Shown: positions 34,206 to 46,306 of the stretch, in pieces
How positions within the stretch are numbered: position 1 is the first letter of the stretch
Layout: each line of letters opens with the position of its first letter
NCBI RefSeq assembly: GCF_037126465.1
Contig: NW_026999468.1
Span: 1-64,000 of the forward strand
Origin: Ornithodoros turicata
Taxonomy: Eukaryota; Arthropoda; Arachnida; Ixodida; Argasidae
Length of the DNA stretch: 64,000 bases
Reading direction: 5' to 3'
Position numbers and translations under genes: made by a program
The notes under the pieces: model-generated
Database searches by the model: none
Told to the model about the DNA's origin: nothing
What the model saw: only the letters and a program-made list of their open reading frames with translations

Positions 34206-35239
34206 GTATGTTTGGACCTTTCATTTGAACTGGACGCGCAAAGAAACTCTCCAGCGTAACCCAATGCGCATGGACGAGTGTTCCGACTGTTGATCCTCAA
34301 ATATTTTCAGCGAATGAACTCTACAGGGACGACGCGCTTTACAGGTAGCGCTATCGGTCTTTGGCATTCAGCGCCTCTTGCGGGAAATATGTCAAAACAT
34401 TGCCTGTACCAGGAGGGTGGGACTCGCTGAAAAAAGCGTGACCACAGGTAGCTGCCATCCGTTGGTCGTGGAAGACGTTGCCTTCCGTTGGCTGCTTCAT
34501 TCCGCTAAACTTGACGTGCTCATTTTCCTAAATTCATCACTTGCTATCTAAATTCGGCGTACAATATGGGTATCTCCATATATTTGTTAAACCTATAAGC
34601 AGTGAATACTGTCCCGCTACATCACTTGCCTGTGTGCTGTTTATCGTTCGTCACTTTATTATCACAAAACTCGACAGACCAGAGCATGGAATGGCGGGTA
34701 GTTTCGTTCTTGCCCTTTCCGGTTCCCGTTGGTACCCAGAGCCTGTATGAAGATGATGGTTTACTGTGTGTATTCATCTTTCGACTATTGTTATCTTCGG
34801 AAATGCATGCCTACATTTGTTACGATGGGTGACGATTTATTGATTTCGCTAGCAAAGTATGCAAACGCCTCTTCAACACGTCATAGGCAGTAAACATCTT
34901 CATCTGTGTTGGTGGAAAGCAAAGGGTTGGCGGTGTCGCAAGTAATCTCATAGATAAAATATTATTCACGTTTGATATCACAACGTTTACCATGTGATTC
35001 CTACAGCACTACTCAATTATGCACGTATCCCTGCACGTATTATATCCCTGCACGTACAATTATGCACGTAGCATGCCGCTTGGTTGGTACCATTCGTATA
35101 TGTCTGCGCGTTGTAGTTCGTTTCTATGTACATTGTTGCGATTTCCAAGCAGCGATGTCGAACACCGAAGGAGACTACTACAGGTTTCCCCGGCGATTTT
35201 AATCCGAGTGCCAGCTAAGTTAATCCACGTGTCATGCAA
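34206..35239. other. Start of host-gene intron 3, no gene seen
   Basis: Intron 3 would span 34,206-55,271. This first kilobase shows a short GCACGTA repeat cluster near 35,025-35,072 and nothing else. Confidence 0.4.
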
Positions 35240-36260
35240 ACTGTCATGCAAAAGCTCAAAGAAATGGAAATCGCTGGGGGCGAGGTCTGGACTGTAAGCG
35301 GGGTGTGGCGGCAACTCCCAGCCAAGTTCCTGTAAGGTGCGTGTCGTGAGATGCGGGGTATGCGGGCGTGCATTGTCCTGTAGGAGGAGGACTCCTTTGG
35401 TGATGAGGCCCGGCCACTTTTGCTTCAGCGCGCCTTATGCACATCCCTGAGAACCTGGCACTAATATGCACTATTGATGGTGGTACCACTGGGCAGAAAA
35501 TCAACATGAACAACGCCAGCCTCTTCCCAAAGCCAGAGCCCGAGGTGGCGAGCACGAATGATTCCACTGTTTTGATGCGCGTTTAGACTCCAGAGTGAAA
35601 TAGTGCACCCACGTTTCATCGCACGCGATCATCCGATCAAGGAAAGGCTCTCTTTCAGTGTCGAAACGGTGCATTAGCACTTGGGAGATTTCCAGTCTTC
35701 CCTGCCGGTCAAACACGGAGAGCTGTCTCGGGACCGAACGGGCATTAACTTTCCGAAACTGGAGGTGTTCATCAATGTTCAACGTTCCCACAGAGAGGTC
35801 CGTCTTTCGAGCCAGTTCGAGACATGTCATCCGTCGGTCCTTGAGGATCATGCGCTCCACAAGTTGGATGTTCTCAGGAACTCTGACACTGGGCTCTGAG
35901 CCGCTAGGCCGGGATCGTCCTGCACTGATGTACGGCCGTCTCGGAACCGTTTGCACCACTGAAACGCTTTGCTGCGGCTAAGTGTATCGTGGCCATACTG
36001 AGCCTGAAGTCTTCTGTGAATTTCAGATGACTTTACGCCTTCATTCACGAGAAACTTCATGACAATTCGCTGTTCGATATGCGCGCTCACCTGGTTGTCG
36101 GCCATCTTGTCCAGCAAGTGTCTTGTGTTTTGTAGAAAATTTTTGGACCACCACGTAGTGAACGCGGAGGCCTGTCAGGTGTGAAAATGACGAAAAAGAA
36201 GTAGCGCGAGCCATGTGTACTCTCACGAGACAGAAAGCCCATTCTTTTGACTTGCACTGG
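35240..36260 (-). pseudogene. mariner transposase, truncated copy
   Basis: On the minus strand the transposase starts at about 36,105 (MADNQVSAHIEQRIVMKFLV) and includes HDTLSRSKAFQWCKRFRDGR. It then breaks frame and continues with the first catalytic block IACDETWVHYFTLESK. Other frames give CQVLRDVHKALKQKWPGL-like text and YSPDLAPSDFHFFELLHD (third Asp region). Homology to the 57-kb mariner stops near 35,240, so the last ~70 codons and the left terminal repeat are gone. The leader upstream of the ATG matches that of the 57-kb copy as far as about 36,245, where the terminal repeat has decayed. Confidence 0.88.
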
Positions 36261-36914
36261 ACTCCACTACCTTGGACTCCACGCATACCTTTCTTTTTAG
36301 CAGGAAAGTGCAGCACGCAAATAACCCAGTTCAGATCTGGTGCAGTAGCATTACTAGACCTATAACCGTGTCTACAAATTACTAATACTGCACGTATTCA
36401 CTAAACAACGCTTAAATAACAGCGTGACGTGGCACAAAGAGCAATACATTTCGTCTGATAGACGAGGATATAAAGTGCCAACCTATCAATCCGCTGGCAG
36501 AAATTTGATTCATATTTTAGGACATAAATTTTTGAGTTTAGAAAAACATTTTCGGTTACGCCTGCTCGGCGTATACCAGACTATCAATCACAACGTATCA
36601 GCCTCTGTCAGGGGCGGATCCAGACGCTCGGTTTGTGGGGCGGTTTCTTTGTCGGAGCGTGTAGTGGAGGAGGGGGGAGAGGGAAATTCAATGTATAAAC
36701 TCACGTTTTGGGGGCGATTGGGGGGAGCAATTTGGCGAGTTGCTCCTACTTACAGCCGTCTGCTCGCTCTACCACAGGAGCTATATAAATGATATCTATA
36801 CCATTCGATAGAGAATGAGTTAACGGTACTAATGAATCTACCTTCAGGGGAATGCGTGTGCCCGCTCATGAACAATAAAAGTTCCAAATCGCATATTTTG
36901 TGCCGGAAGTGCTG
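36261..36914. other. No recognisable gene
   Basis: The 122-residue frame at 36,424-36,792 has no motif and lies in transposon-rich intron. Confidence 0.35.
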
Positions 36915-37163
36915 CACTCTTAAAAATGAACTTCACTGCATAGCACGCTCCTAACCAACCATTATCTCGAATGATATCGTTATCTGCCCTGATTTGTTGA
37001 AAACAGGGGGCGTACGCCTTTTCTGTGACAATTATGAACAGCATAAGTGTCACAGAAATGGCGTACGCCCCCCGTTTTCAACAAATCAGGGCAAATAACG
37101 ATATCATTCGAGATAATGGTTGGCTAGGAGCGTGCTATGCGGTGAAGTTCATTTTTAAGAGTG
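36915..37163. mobile_element. CACTC-type MITE, best-preserved copy
   Basis: 249 bp with ~105-bp inverted arms. The left arm starts CACTCTTAAAAATGAACTTC and the right arm ends GAAGTTCATTTTTAAGAGTG. CCAACCATTATCTCGAATGA, GATTTGTTGAAAACAGGG and GGCGTACGCC are mirrored. No coding capacity. No convincing target duplication beyond possible TG. Relatives lie at 10.5, 11.7, 17.3 and 22.2 kb. Confidence 0.88.
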
Positions 37164-38985
37164 TGTGTTCGTGAATTTTTTCGTGGCGCCCCTTTAAAGT
37201 AGGAGTCACTGGACTTTTTCCGCATGCTGTCTTGAACCAATAGTTTTTATCAGCCAGATTTGAAGGATGTGGTAAAACAAGAAGCGCGTTGCTATGAGGT
37301 CAAAGTTGTGAAAAAATTCGAACCAACATACGCCGCCGCAACCTTCCGCCTCTCCATATCCGAAACGGTTCATCGGATGGAGCTCGAAATTGTTGCATTT
37401 GTCATCAACCGAGATCCTATCTAACATATATATGTTTTCATGGAAATTAAAAATTGTCAATTTACCACGCTTGTCGATTTAAAATGGAACTACCCAACAG
37501 TGGACAGAACCTGACTGTGTCACCTCTAGCGTTCGCACGCGCCATGTGGGGCAACGGGCATGCCGAGCGTGCTCCTTCTTAAAGGTTGAAGACGCGCAGC
37601 CATTTCGGATCGTTGGGATCGTTGAGTGTGGATGTTGTATTTCACGCACGACCAGCCGCCGTACGATTAGCTGGAAGCTAACACCGGCCACGTTTTTGAG
37701 GGCATGAGTACTTCCCCCAGAGCTAGGCAGTCCCGAGCATTGCCTGAGCCCAGAGCTGCGTCAGCCTGCAGAGTGATAGCACTAGATTCCTCCTCACGAA
37801 ACAAACTCGTCCTCCATCATTTAATTCCCCGTTAGTTCAGACGGCTCTCCTCGCCGGCGCGTAGCCGACAGCTGGCCACTCCACCGCGCGGAATTGCGCA
37901 ATGCCAGTGGAAGAGGGGCGCAAAGGGAAGCCCAACAAAAATACATGTAATGAATGAATGATGGGAGTTGAGTTGAAGGCATCCAAAAAGAAAATAGTAA
38001 AACTTTATCGAAAACCAGCCGCACTTTCTGTTGCGTTGCCAACACGTAATTCGTTAAGTGCCCTTAAATTCTTGTGTTACACCAAAATAGAAAAAGTGAT
38101 ACTAAAAGTGCATTGAATCGTAGATGACTGGCTCGCTCTGGGAGGGGCGGTGCACAATCCCCATCTCCATCATAACGTATCATGTTGGTGTTGATTCGGG
38201 CTTCGCGGGGCATGAACAGTGTGGAGTTGGTAGGTATGGTACACCTTTCCAAAAGCGGAATATGGGTCAGGAACCTCCTCGTCATTTAGCACCGGGCGAA
38301 CACGGCGAATAAATCGTGGGACATGTTACGAATACTAATACTAAACATGTAGCCCATGGGTCTATTTTAATGCTGACGTTTCGGGGCTTTGTAAAAATTT
38401 TCCTCGCGCAGTAAAGGCTGTTGTAATCAAGGGAAAAAAAAGGGGGTATGCGAGGAAGAGTGGCACATCTTGCCATGATTGTCCGTGGGAGTAGGAAAGG
38501 CTTGAATTCTCGAAATCACGAAATGATAGGATGTGATATATTTATTGTTCGTTTTTACTTTGTTTTGACGTGAATGCATGTACCTATATGCGTTCAATAT
38601 GATGACGAAGACCAAGAATTTCGCGACATGATTTGGCAAGCTTGATACGGGTCGTGCTTGAAGACTCAGCTAGAGGTCCACGGGAAAAGTGCCGTCCCGT
38701 CGACAGAATAACGTTAACTGCGTTCAAAGAACTGCACCTGTTGTTCCCTCGGTGCGGTAAGGGGAAGTGATTGGAACAAAACGGCTACTCCTGTGGCTCT
38801 GGAGAGAGGACGCCGCTAGTGTGTGTGCAGATTTCAGACAAGGTCACATCAATTCGCGTAGAATGCGAAACGGCGCTCCGCTCAATTTCAAATCCATGCA
38901 TCTTGTGAGGGAGCTTGGCGAAATTCAAATCCGCTGAAAAGGGGCGATTCAATCCAAATCCAAATCATTCGTGGAAAATGCGATT
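37164..38985. other. No recognisable gene
   Basis: Intronic sequence without motifs. A direct GAATGAATGATG tract occurs near 37,950. Confidence 0.4.
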
Positions 38986-39605
38986 AGTAGTGTAGGGGGG
39001 ACCGCTATAAGAACATCCTTTTTCTAATCCAGTTCTAGGAATTTCTAATCCACCACCAGCCAGTTCTAATCCAACACAAGCCAGTTCTAATCCCTCTGGT
39101 TGGTGGCCCCACTTTGATTGACAGGCCCCTTTTTGGCTCCACCCCTTCACGCTGATTGGATCAAAATGACCCCACTTTGATTGACAGCCCCCTTTTGGCT
39201 CCGCCCACTTCACGCAGATGGGCCCCTCCAAACCTACTGGTTGCTGATTGATCCGTTCACTTCGCGCTGATTGGCTCCTTCTAGGACAGCTGATCGGCTA
39301 ACCGAGCGACCCCGCTACAGCTCTCTCTTAGAGAGACAAAAGGCATTGCAACGTTTATTGAGTACATCATGGCTGTCTTGGAGAGATTGATTCCTTGTAT
39401 GCTGGGCATGGTTCCTCGGAAGTGACGAATCATGTAGGCGTCTCTGAGACAGCAGCTAAGAAAAGTTTCATCCTCCGTGAGTTGACACATTCCACATGTC
39501 CAGTGGTTGAAGGCACGTGCGTAGCGATCCAGTAGCGTTCTTGTCCAGCTTAATGCATAGGTACCACATGCCAATCTGTGATAGCCAAGGTATCGCCAGG
39601 GCATT
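38986..39605 (-). repeat. Left inverted repeat with short conserved reading frame
   Basis: The minus strand carries a frame (39,281-39,604) reading MPWRYLGYHRLACGTYALSW, then FNHWTCGMCQLTEDETFLSC, then IRHFRGTMPSI. The same text occurs in the right repeat, where it ends in TGA-ATAAA. Closer to the tip are 21-bp tandem units built on TTCTAATCCA. The frame points outward in both repeats and may be the 3' end of an element gene. The C-x2-C and CC could bind zinc, but no family was recognised. Confidence 0.7.
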
Positions 39606-40420
39606 CATTCAGCAGCAGCAGATCAGAAATTTTTGATGACTCGCACAAAGTAATGCTGCTGGAAATGACAAAAATAAATACAACATTGCCTAGTCTTCAT
39701 TGCTGTTCGTGTTTAACAAGGCGAGATTGAGTCTACTTGGTGTTTCTTACAAGAAAAATACGACGCGCAGCAGTTGCTTATTCTTGCGTGAAGTTTGCAA
39801 TCAATGATGATGGAATGATATTTTGTCTTATTTGAATCATTAGTGACTCCCCTATTTAGTGAATGGTAGTGTGGTTATGAACATATGAAAACTGGTTTGT
39901 TTAAACCAGGGTGTAGCAAATGTTGTTCTCCTGCTGCACGCTGTTCTTGGATGTATAGGCGACATGCATTCCTGAGATGCTGTGTTTCTTTTTGCTTTGG
40001 GACGGTCGATGGGCGATATCGTATTACATCCGGCGGGAAGGCCTATTGTTTCGCATTCGCACATATGTGTTCCCCGTTTTGACGATGGTTGGATAATTAT
40101 TGATGTGAGGAATAATATGAATTTATGTGGTTGTGAATAGACTTTGGGTTTTTGCGCGTTGTGAGGCAATAAAAATGTGTGAGTTTGCGTGCGCGTTTGT
40201 GCAGCTGGGACCCCACTTGACAAATAAGTTCATTGTGTTGGACTTCAGTGATATTGCCGATATTGCCGTATATTATGCCGACTATGATTTTTTTTGTTTG
40301 AAAAATAATGTTTATCGCATTTTCAATAGAGTGGACTGAGCTACACATGATATATGCTTTCTCCAAGCAGCGTGCTTTATTCTTATCGAATCGCTCACGC
40401 CTGTATAACAAATTCAGAAA
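39606..40420. other. TG-rich subterminal sequence
   Basis: No convincing gene. The plus strand becomes strongly T/G-rich from about 39,850 onward. Confidence 0.4.
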
Positions 40421-40539
40421 GCAGATGTGAATGTGTGTGTTCCTCAGGTTGTGTGTTTGCCACACAAGCTTAATTTTTGCGAATATTGTATTATTCTGTT
40501 TAATAATTTTCTGGTGGTAGAAAATGTGTTTTGTCATGC

Positions 40540-43370
40540 TTGACACTTTGCTATTCGGGCAGAAGTGCGTGTAATTTCTTATTTTTCACTGTCGCTCGTT
40601 GTGTCTGTGTTGTGTGTGTGAGCAACTGTGACCACTTAACCAGTAAGTACATTGTGTATACCTTTTCGTGTGACTCGAGTGATAAATTTATGTGGTATTG
40701 CATGAAATGTTGGTTTAAAAATACGGGTTGTTGCACTTGCATAGCAGTGGCTTCTTATTGCAATTTTCGCCCAAAAAAAAAATCTGCGTATATCGTATTA
40801 TGCTGCGCGAGTAGAAGTGATTTTCGCAATTCGATTTGTGTACCCTTGTTCTGTGCTTTCTTTACACAGGGACAACGCAAATGTGTATGTAGCATTATGC
40901 AATAATTGTCTGATAGCAGAAATGAGTGCCTTTTTCTCCGTTTATTAGCGTGTGCCTCATTATTATTTTTTTTCTGTTATAGCTATTCAAGCGAAAGTAC
41001 GTGTAATTTTCGCTGCTCTTTTCTTATTTTCTCTACTTTTACGCAGAAGAAAGCTTCCTAGTAAAAGCTGAATAGTGTTCTATCAGTGGAAGTGGGTTTG
41101 TTTGTTTGATTTTGTTAGGAGCTGGGAATGTTGAAGAAGTAAGCTGTTATATAGGTTTTGGAGCAGAAATGCTGGTATCTGAGCACGGAGTAGAAATTCC
41201 TATATTTCTCTGCTCCCTAAGAAAATTTGTGTGTCGTTTTCCACGCAGACAGCGTATAGTTTACGCGAAATAGAAAAATGAAGTTGTGTATGCTCTACGA
41301 TTTTCTGTCGCAGGCTTAGGCCTTTTCCCCGATGAGCAGTATTTTGTATTCGATGTCGCATGTCTGGACTTGTTCAGTAGTGTCTTTCTTGCTGCAATTT
41401 TTACCCTTCGCTAATGTCTTGTTGCTGTCATGTTGTGCTAGCCGTTGAGTTTCGTAGCGATAAGCGGTGATTCTTCGATTATTCGTGAGTGGTTCGACTT
41501 AAGCCTTTTCCCTGCTCACTTAAGGAAATTTGTGTATCCCTGTCCTGTGCTGCCTTTACGCAAGGGCAATGCGACTGTGTATGTGGCATTATGCAAGAAT
41601 TCTCTGGTGGCAGAAATGGGTGCCTTTTTGTCAGTTAATTAGCGTGCGCTACGGTTTCTTGCAGTTACAGCTATTGGGGCACAAATGCGAGTAATTTTTC
41701 GCGGTTCTTTTCTTCTTTCACTGCTTTTACTCAGAATGTAGGTGAGGGGAAAAAGTCAGCATCCAGATAGAGCAGGAGAAAGCCGCTCAGCAGGGGAGAG
41801 TTCAATTTGTTTGTCAGAGAATTGAATTTGTTTGTTTTTTGTTATATGTTGTTGGGTTCTCGATATGTTGATGGAGTAAGCTGTATGCAGTTATAAGTAT
41901 TTGTGCAGAAATGCTGGTATGTGAGCGTGGAGGAGAAATTCCAATATAGCACCTATCCTAGTGCATTCCTGAGCTGCTGTGTGCGCGTGCGCATGTGTGC
42001 TTTTTTCCTGGTTTGTGACGTCATCATGGCACGTTGGGGCTTGTTTAGCAGTGTTGCAATTTTACCCGCTGCTATTATCTTGTTGTTATCTTGTGTTAGC
42101 CGCGTAGCGATGTGTGGTGACTCTGTGATTATTCCTGAGGTCTTAAGCCTTTTCCCTGCTCGCTTAAAGGAATTTGTGTGCCCGTGTCCTGTGCTCTCTT
42201 TACGCAAGGGCAATGCGGCTGTGTATGTAGCATTATGCAAGAATTATGTGATAGCAGAAATGGGTGTCTTTTTCTTAGTTTATCAGCATATGCTTCGATT
42301 TTTGAAGTCAAGCACAAGTGCGCGCAGTTTTTTCTGCTCTTTCCTTTTTTCACCAATTTTACGCAGAAGAAAGCCGCATGGTACAGCTGAGAATAGGGAT
42401 TGTATGTTTTTTGTTTGTTAGATGTCATTAGGAGCACGATGTGTTGAGGAAGTCAGCTGTTATAGGTATTTGTGCAGAAATGCTTGCATGTGAGCGCAGG
42501 ACAAATTTCTTGCACGCCACCCTGAGTGTAAATTAATTATTTTGGATGTGAGTCTGCTTCACTGCATGACAAGGCTGAAATGGGAAGAGAGAAAAAAACT
42601 GGAGCGCTTGATTAATAGTGATCCAGGTAACAGGGCAATTATTGTTTCCATAGAAAGTAGAATTTTAAGGCTCCTAAATTATAGTTGAGCGTAGTACAGA
42701 CTTTTTGTGTGATAACATTGTGTCTAGTCCTCCGTCGAGCGCGAATGGAACTTTGCCCCCAGGCTTTCGCTCCTTTTTGCTCGCGGGTGTAGCCTCACTT
42801 TGCTTGGTATGTTGATGGAGTAAGCTGTATGCAGTTATAAGTATTTGTGTAGAAATAGTGGTTTGTGAGCGTAGAGGAGAAATTCCAATAAAGCACCTCT
42901 CCTTGTGCATTCCTGAGCTGCTGTGTGCGCGTGCTTTTTTCCTGGTTTGCGACGTCATCATGACATGTTGGGGCTTGTTTAGCAGTGTAGCAATTTTACC
43001 CGCCGCTAGTATGTTTTTGTTGTCATCTTATGTTAGCCACGTAGCGATGTGCGGTGGCTCTGCAATTATTCCTGAGGTCTTAAGCTACTTTTCCCTGCTC
43101 GCTTAAAGGAATTTGTGTGCCCTTGTCTTGTGCGTTCTTTATGGGTGCGTTCTTGTGGGCGACAATGCGGGTGTTTATGTAAAAGTATGCAAGAATTATC
43201 TGATAGCAGTTGACGGTAGTTTGTTAGCATGTGTTTAATTTTTGAAGTCATACCTATTTTGCTACCTATACCTATTCGAGCAGAAATGCTGGTATCTGAG
43301 GGGTTTAACGCTAAGGGTAGAAATTCCTGTCTGAGATGAATCTGCATTTCACTGCAATTTGTTTCACTCA
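40540..43370 (+). repeat. Imperfect long tandem repeat array, T/G-rich
   Basis: A block with TGCCCxTGTCCTGTGCT, TTTACGCAAGGGCAATGCG and GTATGTAGCATTATGCAAGAA recurs at about 40,839, 41,530, 42,176 and 43,117. A second block, TGTTGATGGAGTAAGCTGT with CAGAAATGCTGGT, recurs at about 41,127, 41,864, 42,438 and 42,806, with only the CAGAAATGCTGGT part again near 43,280. Unit length varies from about 0.37 to 0.94 kb through internal deletions. Short frames inside the units translate alike only because the DNA is repeated. The array lies directly upstream of the polymerase promoter. Confidence 0.8.
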
Positions 43371-43627
43371 AGTGATATTATTGAAATTCCACAGCCACTG
43401 TGACCAAAAAGGGATGGTTGTGTGCCTGCTCATGAAAGCAACTTGCATATCGGAATGACATGTGATGAGAGCAAACTTTGCGCTCAGGTGCAGCAATGGT
43501 GTAGGCGGATGGAGCATTACGTGAAGCCAAGGGCAAGCTGCGACCTTGAACATGCAGAGCGGGTTATTTTTAGGCTATGACGACTCCCCGCACCCGTGCA
43601 TGTTGGGGCATGCAGCGAGGTCGCCGC

Positions 43628-43664
43628 TATATAAATGGGGAGGATATGTAAAGAGGCTGCAGTC
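43628..43664 (+). promoter_or_regulatory. TATA box and initiator of the polymerase-B gene
   Basis: TATATAAA at 43,628-43,635 in a GC-rich setting is followed 31-33 bases later by GCAGTCT (43,659-43,665), an arthropod-type initiator. The first coding segment begins about 70 bases downstream. A possible small 5' intron runs from ATAA|GTATTT (about 43,707) to TTTTTCAG (about 43,764). Confidence 0.6.
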
Positions 43665-45306
43665 TTCGCATCGCTTCGGGAGTGTGCGGAGCTCGCTCCA
43701 AAATAAGTATTTTTCGTCCACGCTCTGTGGTGCATGTTTTCTTTGTGTTTCTTCTGTTTTTCAGTGCCTAGATGCGTGTTCTGCTTTTTTGATCCTCATG
43801 ATATCGGGGATGATGAGCCTTTGGAAGAGAATTCATCATCTTCTCCAGACATTTTACCTGCCACATTGCATGCTCACGTCGAGCGATCACATCCCTATGT
43901 GATCATTTCCTTCCTGCCTTTCTTTCAAACTGATAGCGCATTTCGAGGTATCGTCAAAGCGTTTGTGCTATTGGCATCTGTTCATGATCAGGGAGTAGAG
44001 GACTTGCGGCAATATTTAATGAACCACCTCCACAATATAATTGCTATTTTGCGAGCGCAAAGAATACCCTTTAGGTTTTGCATTTGTTCTGACGTTCTAA
44101 TGATGAAAGAAAATCGAGGGGATGTAACCGCACACATAGCACATTTTATGGCCCCTGCTCGCGAAGTCCACAGCGACGGAGCTATCGCATATACTTTGAT
44201 GGATGTGATTCAGGAGTCCACCGGGCGCATTGAAAATTACCAGCGCGAGGGTAGTGGGTTTGTATCCACTGACATCCAAAAAGTTCAAATGTGTATTTCT
44301 GCTGTGAAAACTAAAAAATTCGGGTGCAATGGGGTACTTTCCACGATTCTGGCTAAACGCAGGAACGTGTTAACGAATATTCATTTACCAGCATGTCAGG
44401 AGGGCTAATGTTTTAAATGCAATATGCTCGCTCTCCTGCACCCACAGCAAAGGAATTCGTGGAAAAAATGTGAAAATTATGCAGCAGATTACTGGTGGCC
44501 AAGCCACTTCCCCGTTTCATTTTCTGATCTGGACGAATTCGAAGACAAAAACAAGATATTCGTTTACGTGTACGAGTACGTCGATCAGGGAGTGCATGTG
44601 TCGCGACCCCCAAAACTCGAGTGTGAAAAGAAAATTCACTTATTGGCTATACATAGATGAACATTACTGAACGATTACTGATGAGAGACAATAGGTATTT
44701 CGTATGTATTGCACGCGATCCTTTAACGAGGAAAAGAACAAGGCGAAACATCGTCACCTTCGGACGGACGTGAACGAAATCTTATTGGAATTTTGTGAAC
44801 CTGGCAAAAATTTTGTAGAATTTAATAAAATACAGTACAAGCAGCAGTACAACTACGTCGTCGCGTTGGACACGGAGAGCGTACTCGCGCCCTGTGGTGT
44901 TGGCATGCAGCGTCACGTTACCTCTAGCTTCTGTGCCGTGCTCGTGCGCACCCACGACTCGAAGGTGATGCGCATCAGGACGCACTACGGTGAAGATTCT
45001 GCGAGGCAGTGCTTGAAGGCTTTGATGGAAATGCGGGACGAGATGGTTGCCCTGAATGCCTGCCCCGCCACAATGGTGCTGAATGATGAGCAACGGGCCG
45101 AGCTGCCGGAGCTGAACGGCACAGAGCTGCCACCCATTGCGCGTACTGCAAACGGGCGTTCACGCGATATCTACCCCTTGTCCGTCATCACGACCATTCC
45201 AAGGGATGTACTGCCGGGGACACAAATTACACTGAGACGCTGTGCAGCCCCTGTAACGTGGCGTGCACGACGAGAGAAAAATTACCGATCATGTTGCACA
45301 CCCTAG

Positions 45307-46306
45307 TAGCACAAAACGTTTTGTAAACGTCGAGGAAAGATCTAGACGCAACAACATTTTCATCTAGGAGACGTCTTCAATCTGATCTACATAACGTCTT
45401 CTATCCCCGGATAAGTTGACGCTTTCCCGAGTCTTGAAGACGTGTTTGTGGCCGCCTTGAAGACGTTCAAAAAATGTTTAGAACACTAATTCGAATGTGA
45501 GAAAATTCAGCCCTGTGGATATCCACCGGGTACAGTTTTCCGGAGATCTGCCTCTTTTTTCATTTTTCAACCTCAGTCACCGTCACCACACATTCCATTT
45601 TTAATTTCTCCAAGCAGAACTGCAAGCAGCACTGCCACGAGGCATTTTGGCCAAAATCGAAGACGCGGTTCACCAAGGTGGACCGCGTTAGCAGAGGTCC
45701 TCCGACCGTAAGAACAGCAGGCTCCCTCCACGGCGTTACACGTAGGGGAACCAGAGCGTAGAGGTGGTCTATTCCCTTGCAAAGGGAAAACAGATACTAT
45801 ACATTGCTCGTCTTAGAAACTTCCGTAAACTCGATAGCCGTGCTCGCCTCTGAGTCAAACTGGAGGGTGAGGTGTCTAAGTTTATTTCAATTACGCACAC
45901 AAACAACACTGAAGTGGGAAATTTCTGGGAGTATTAACTCACCGTCAACTCAACGCCTGTGTTTCCTACTGCTTTTGGTTTGAGACAGTCAGTAGGTCCA
46001 CCGAAAGTAAACTTATACAGTGCACACAAATCGTCCTCGTCTAAGATACGTCTTGAACACAGTTGGCGAAGACGTATTATAAATGGAAAGTTGGTACGTC
46101 TTGCAAACGTGAACGGAAGACATTTACAGGATGTCTTCCTTAAGGATACCTCTTCAACAGAGATGTCGAAGACGTATTATAAACGTTAAATCGGCGCGTC
46201 TTATAAACATACTATAAATTACGGCTTCTAGACGTCGCGTTGACGTCCTGATCGTCTTCTATCCTAAGTTGACCAAATAAAGACGTTTCCGAGACGTTTT
46301 GTGCTA
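45307..46306. mobile_element. 1,000-bp non-autonomous insertion in the polymerase gene
   Basis: Termini TAGCACAAAACGTTTTG and CGAGACGTTTTGTGCTA are flanked by CTAG at 45,303-45,306 and 46,307-46,310. Because CTAG is a palindrome, a TA duplication with GTAGCAC ends is equally possible. The inside is packed with AGACGT/ACGTCT words and has two copies of GAAGACGTATTATAAA (about 46,068 and 46,166). No transposase is encoded. Confidence 0.85.

Noticed and set aside
41445..43106. Similar short proteins in the TG-rich array (ending VALCKN ... AEMG)
   Set aside because: Similarity follows the DNA repeat unit, frames are broken differently in each unit, and no domain is recognisable.
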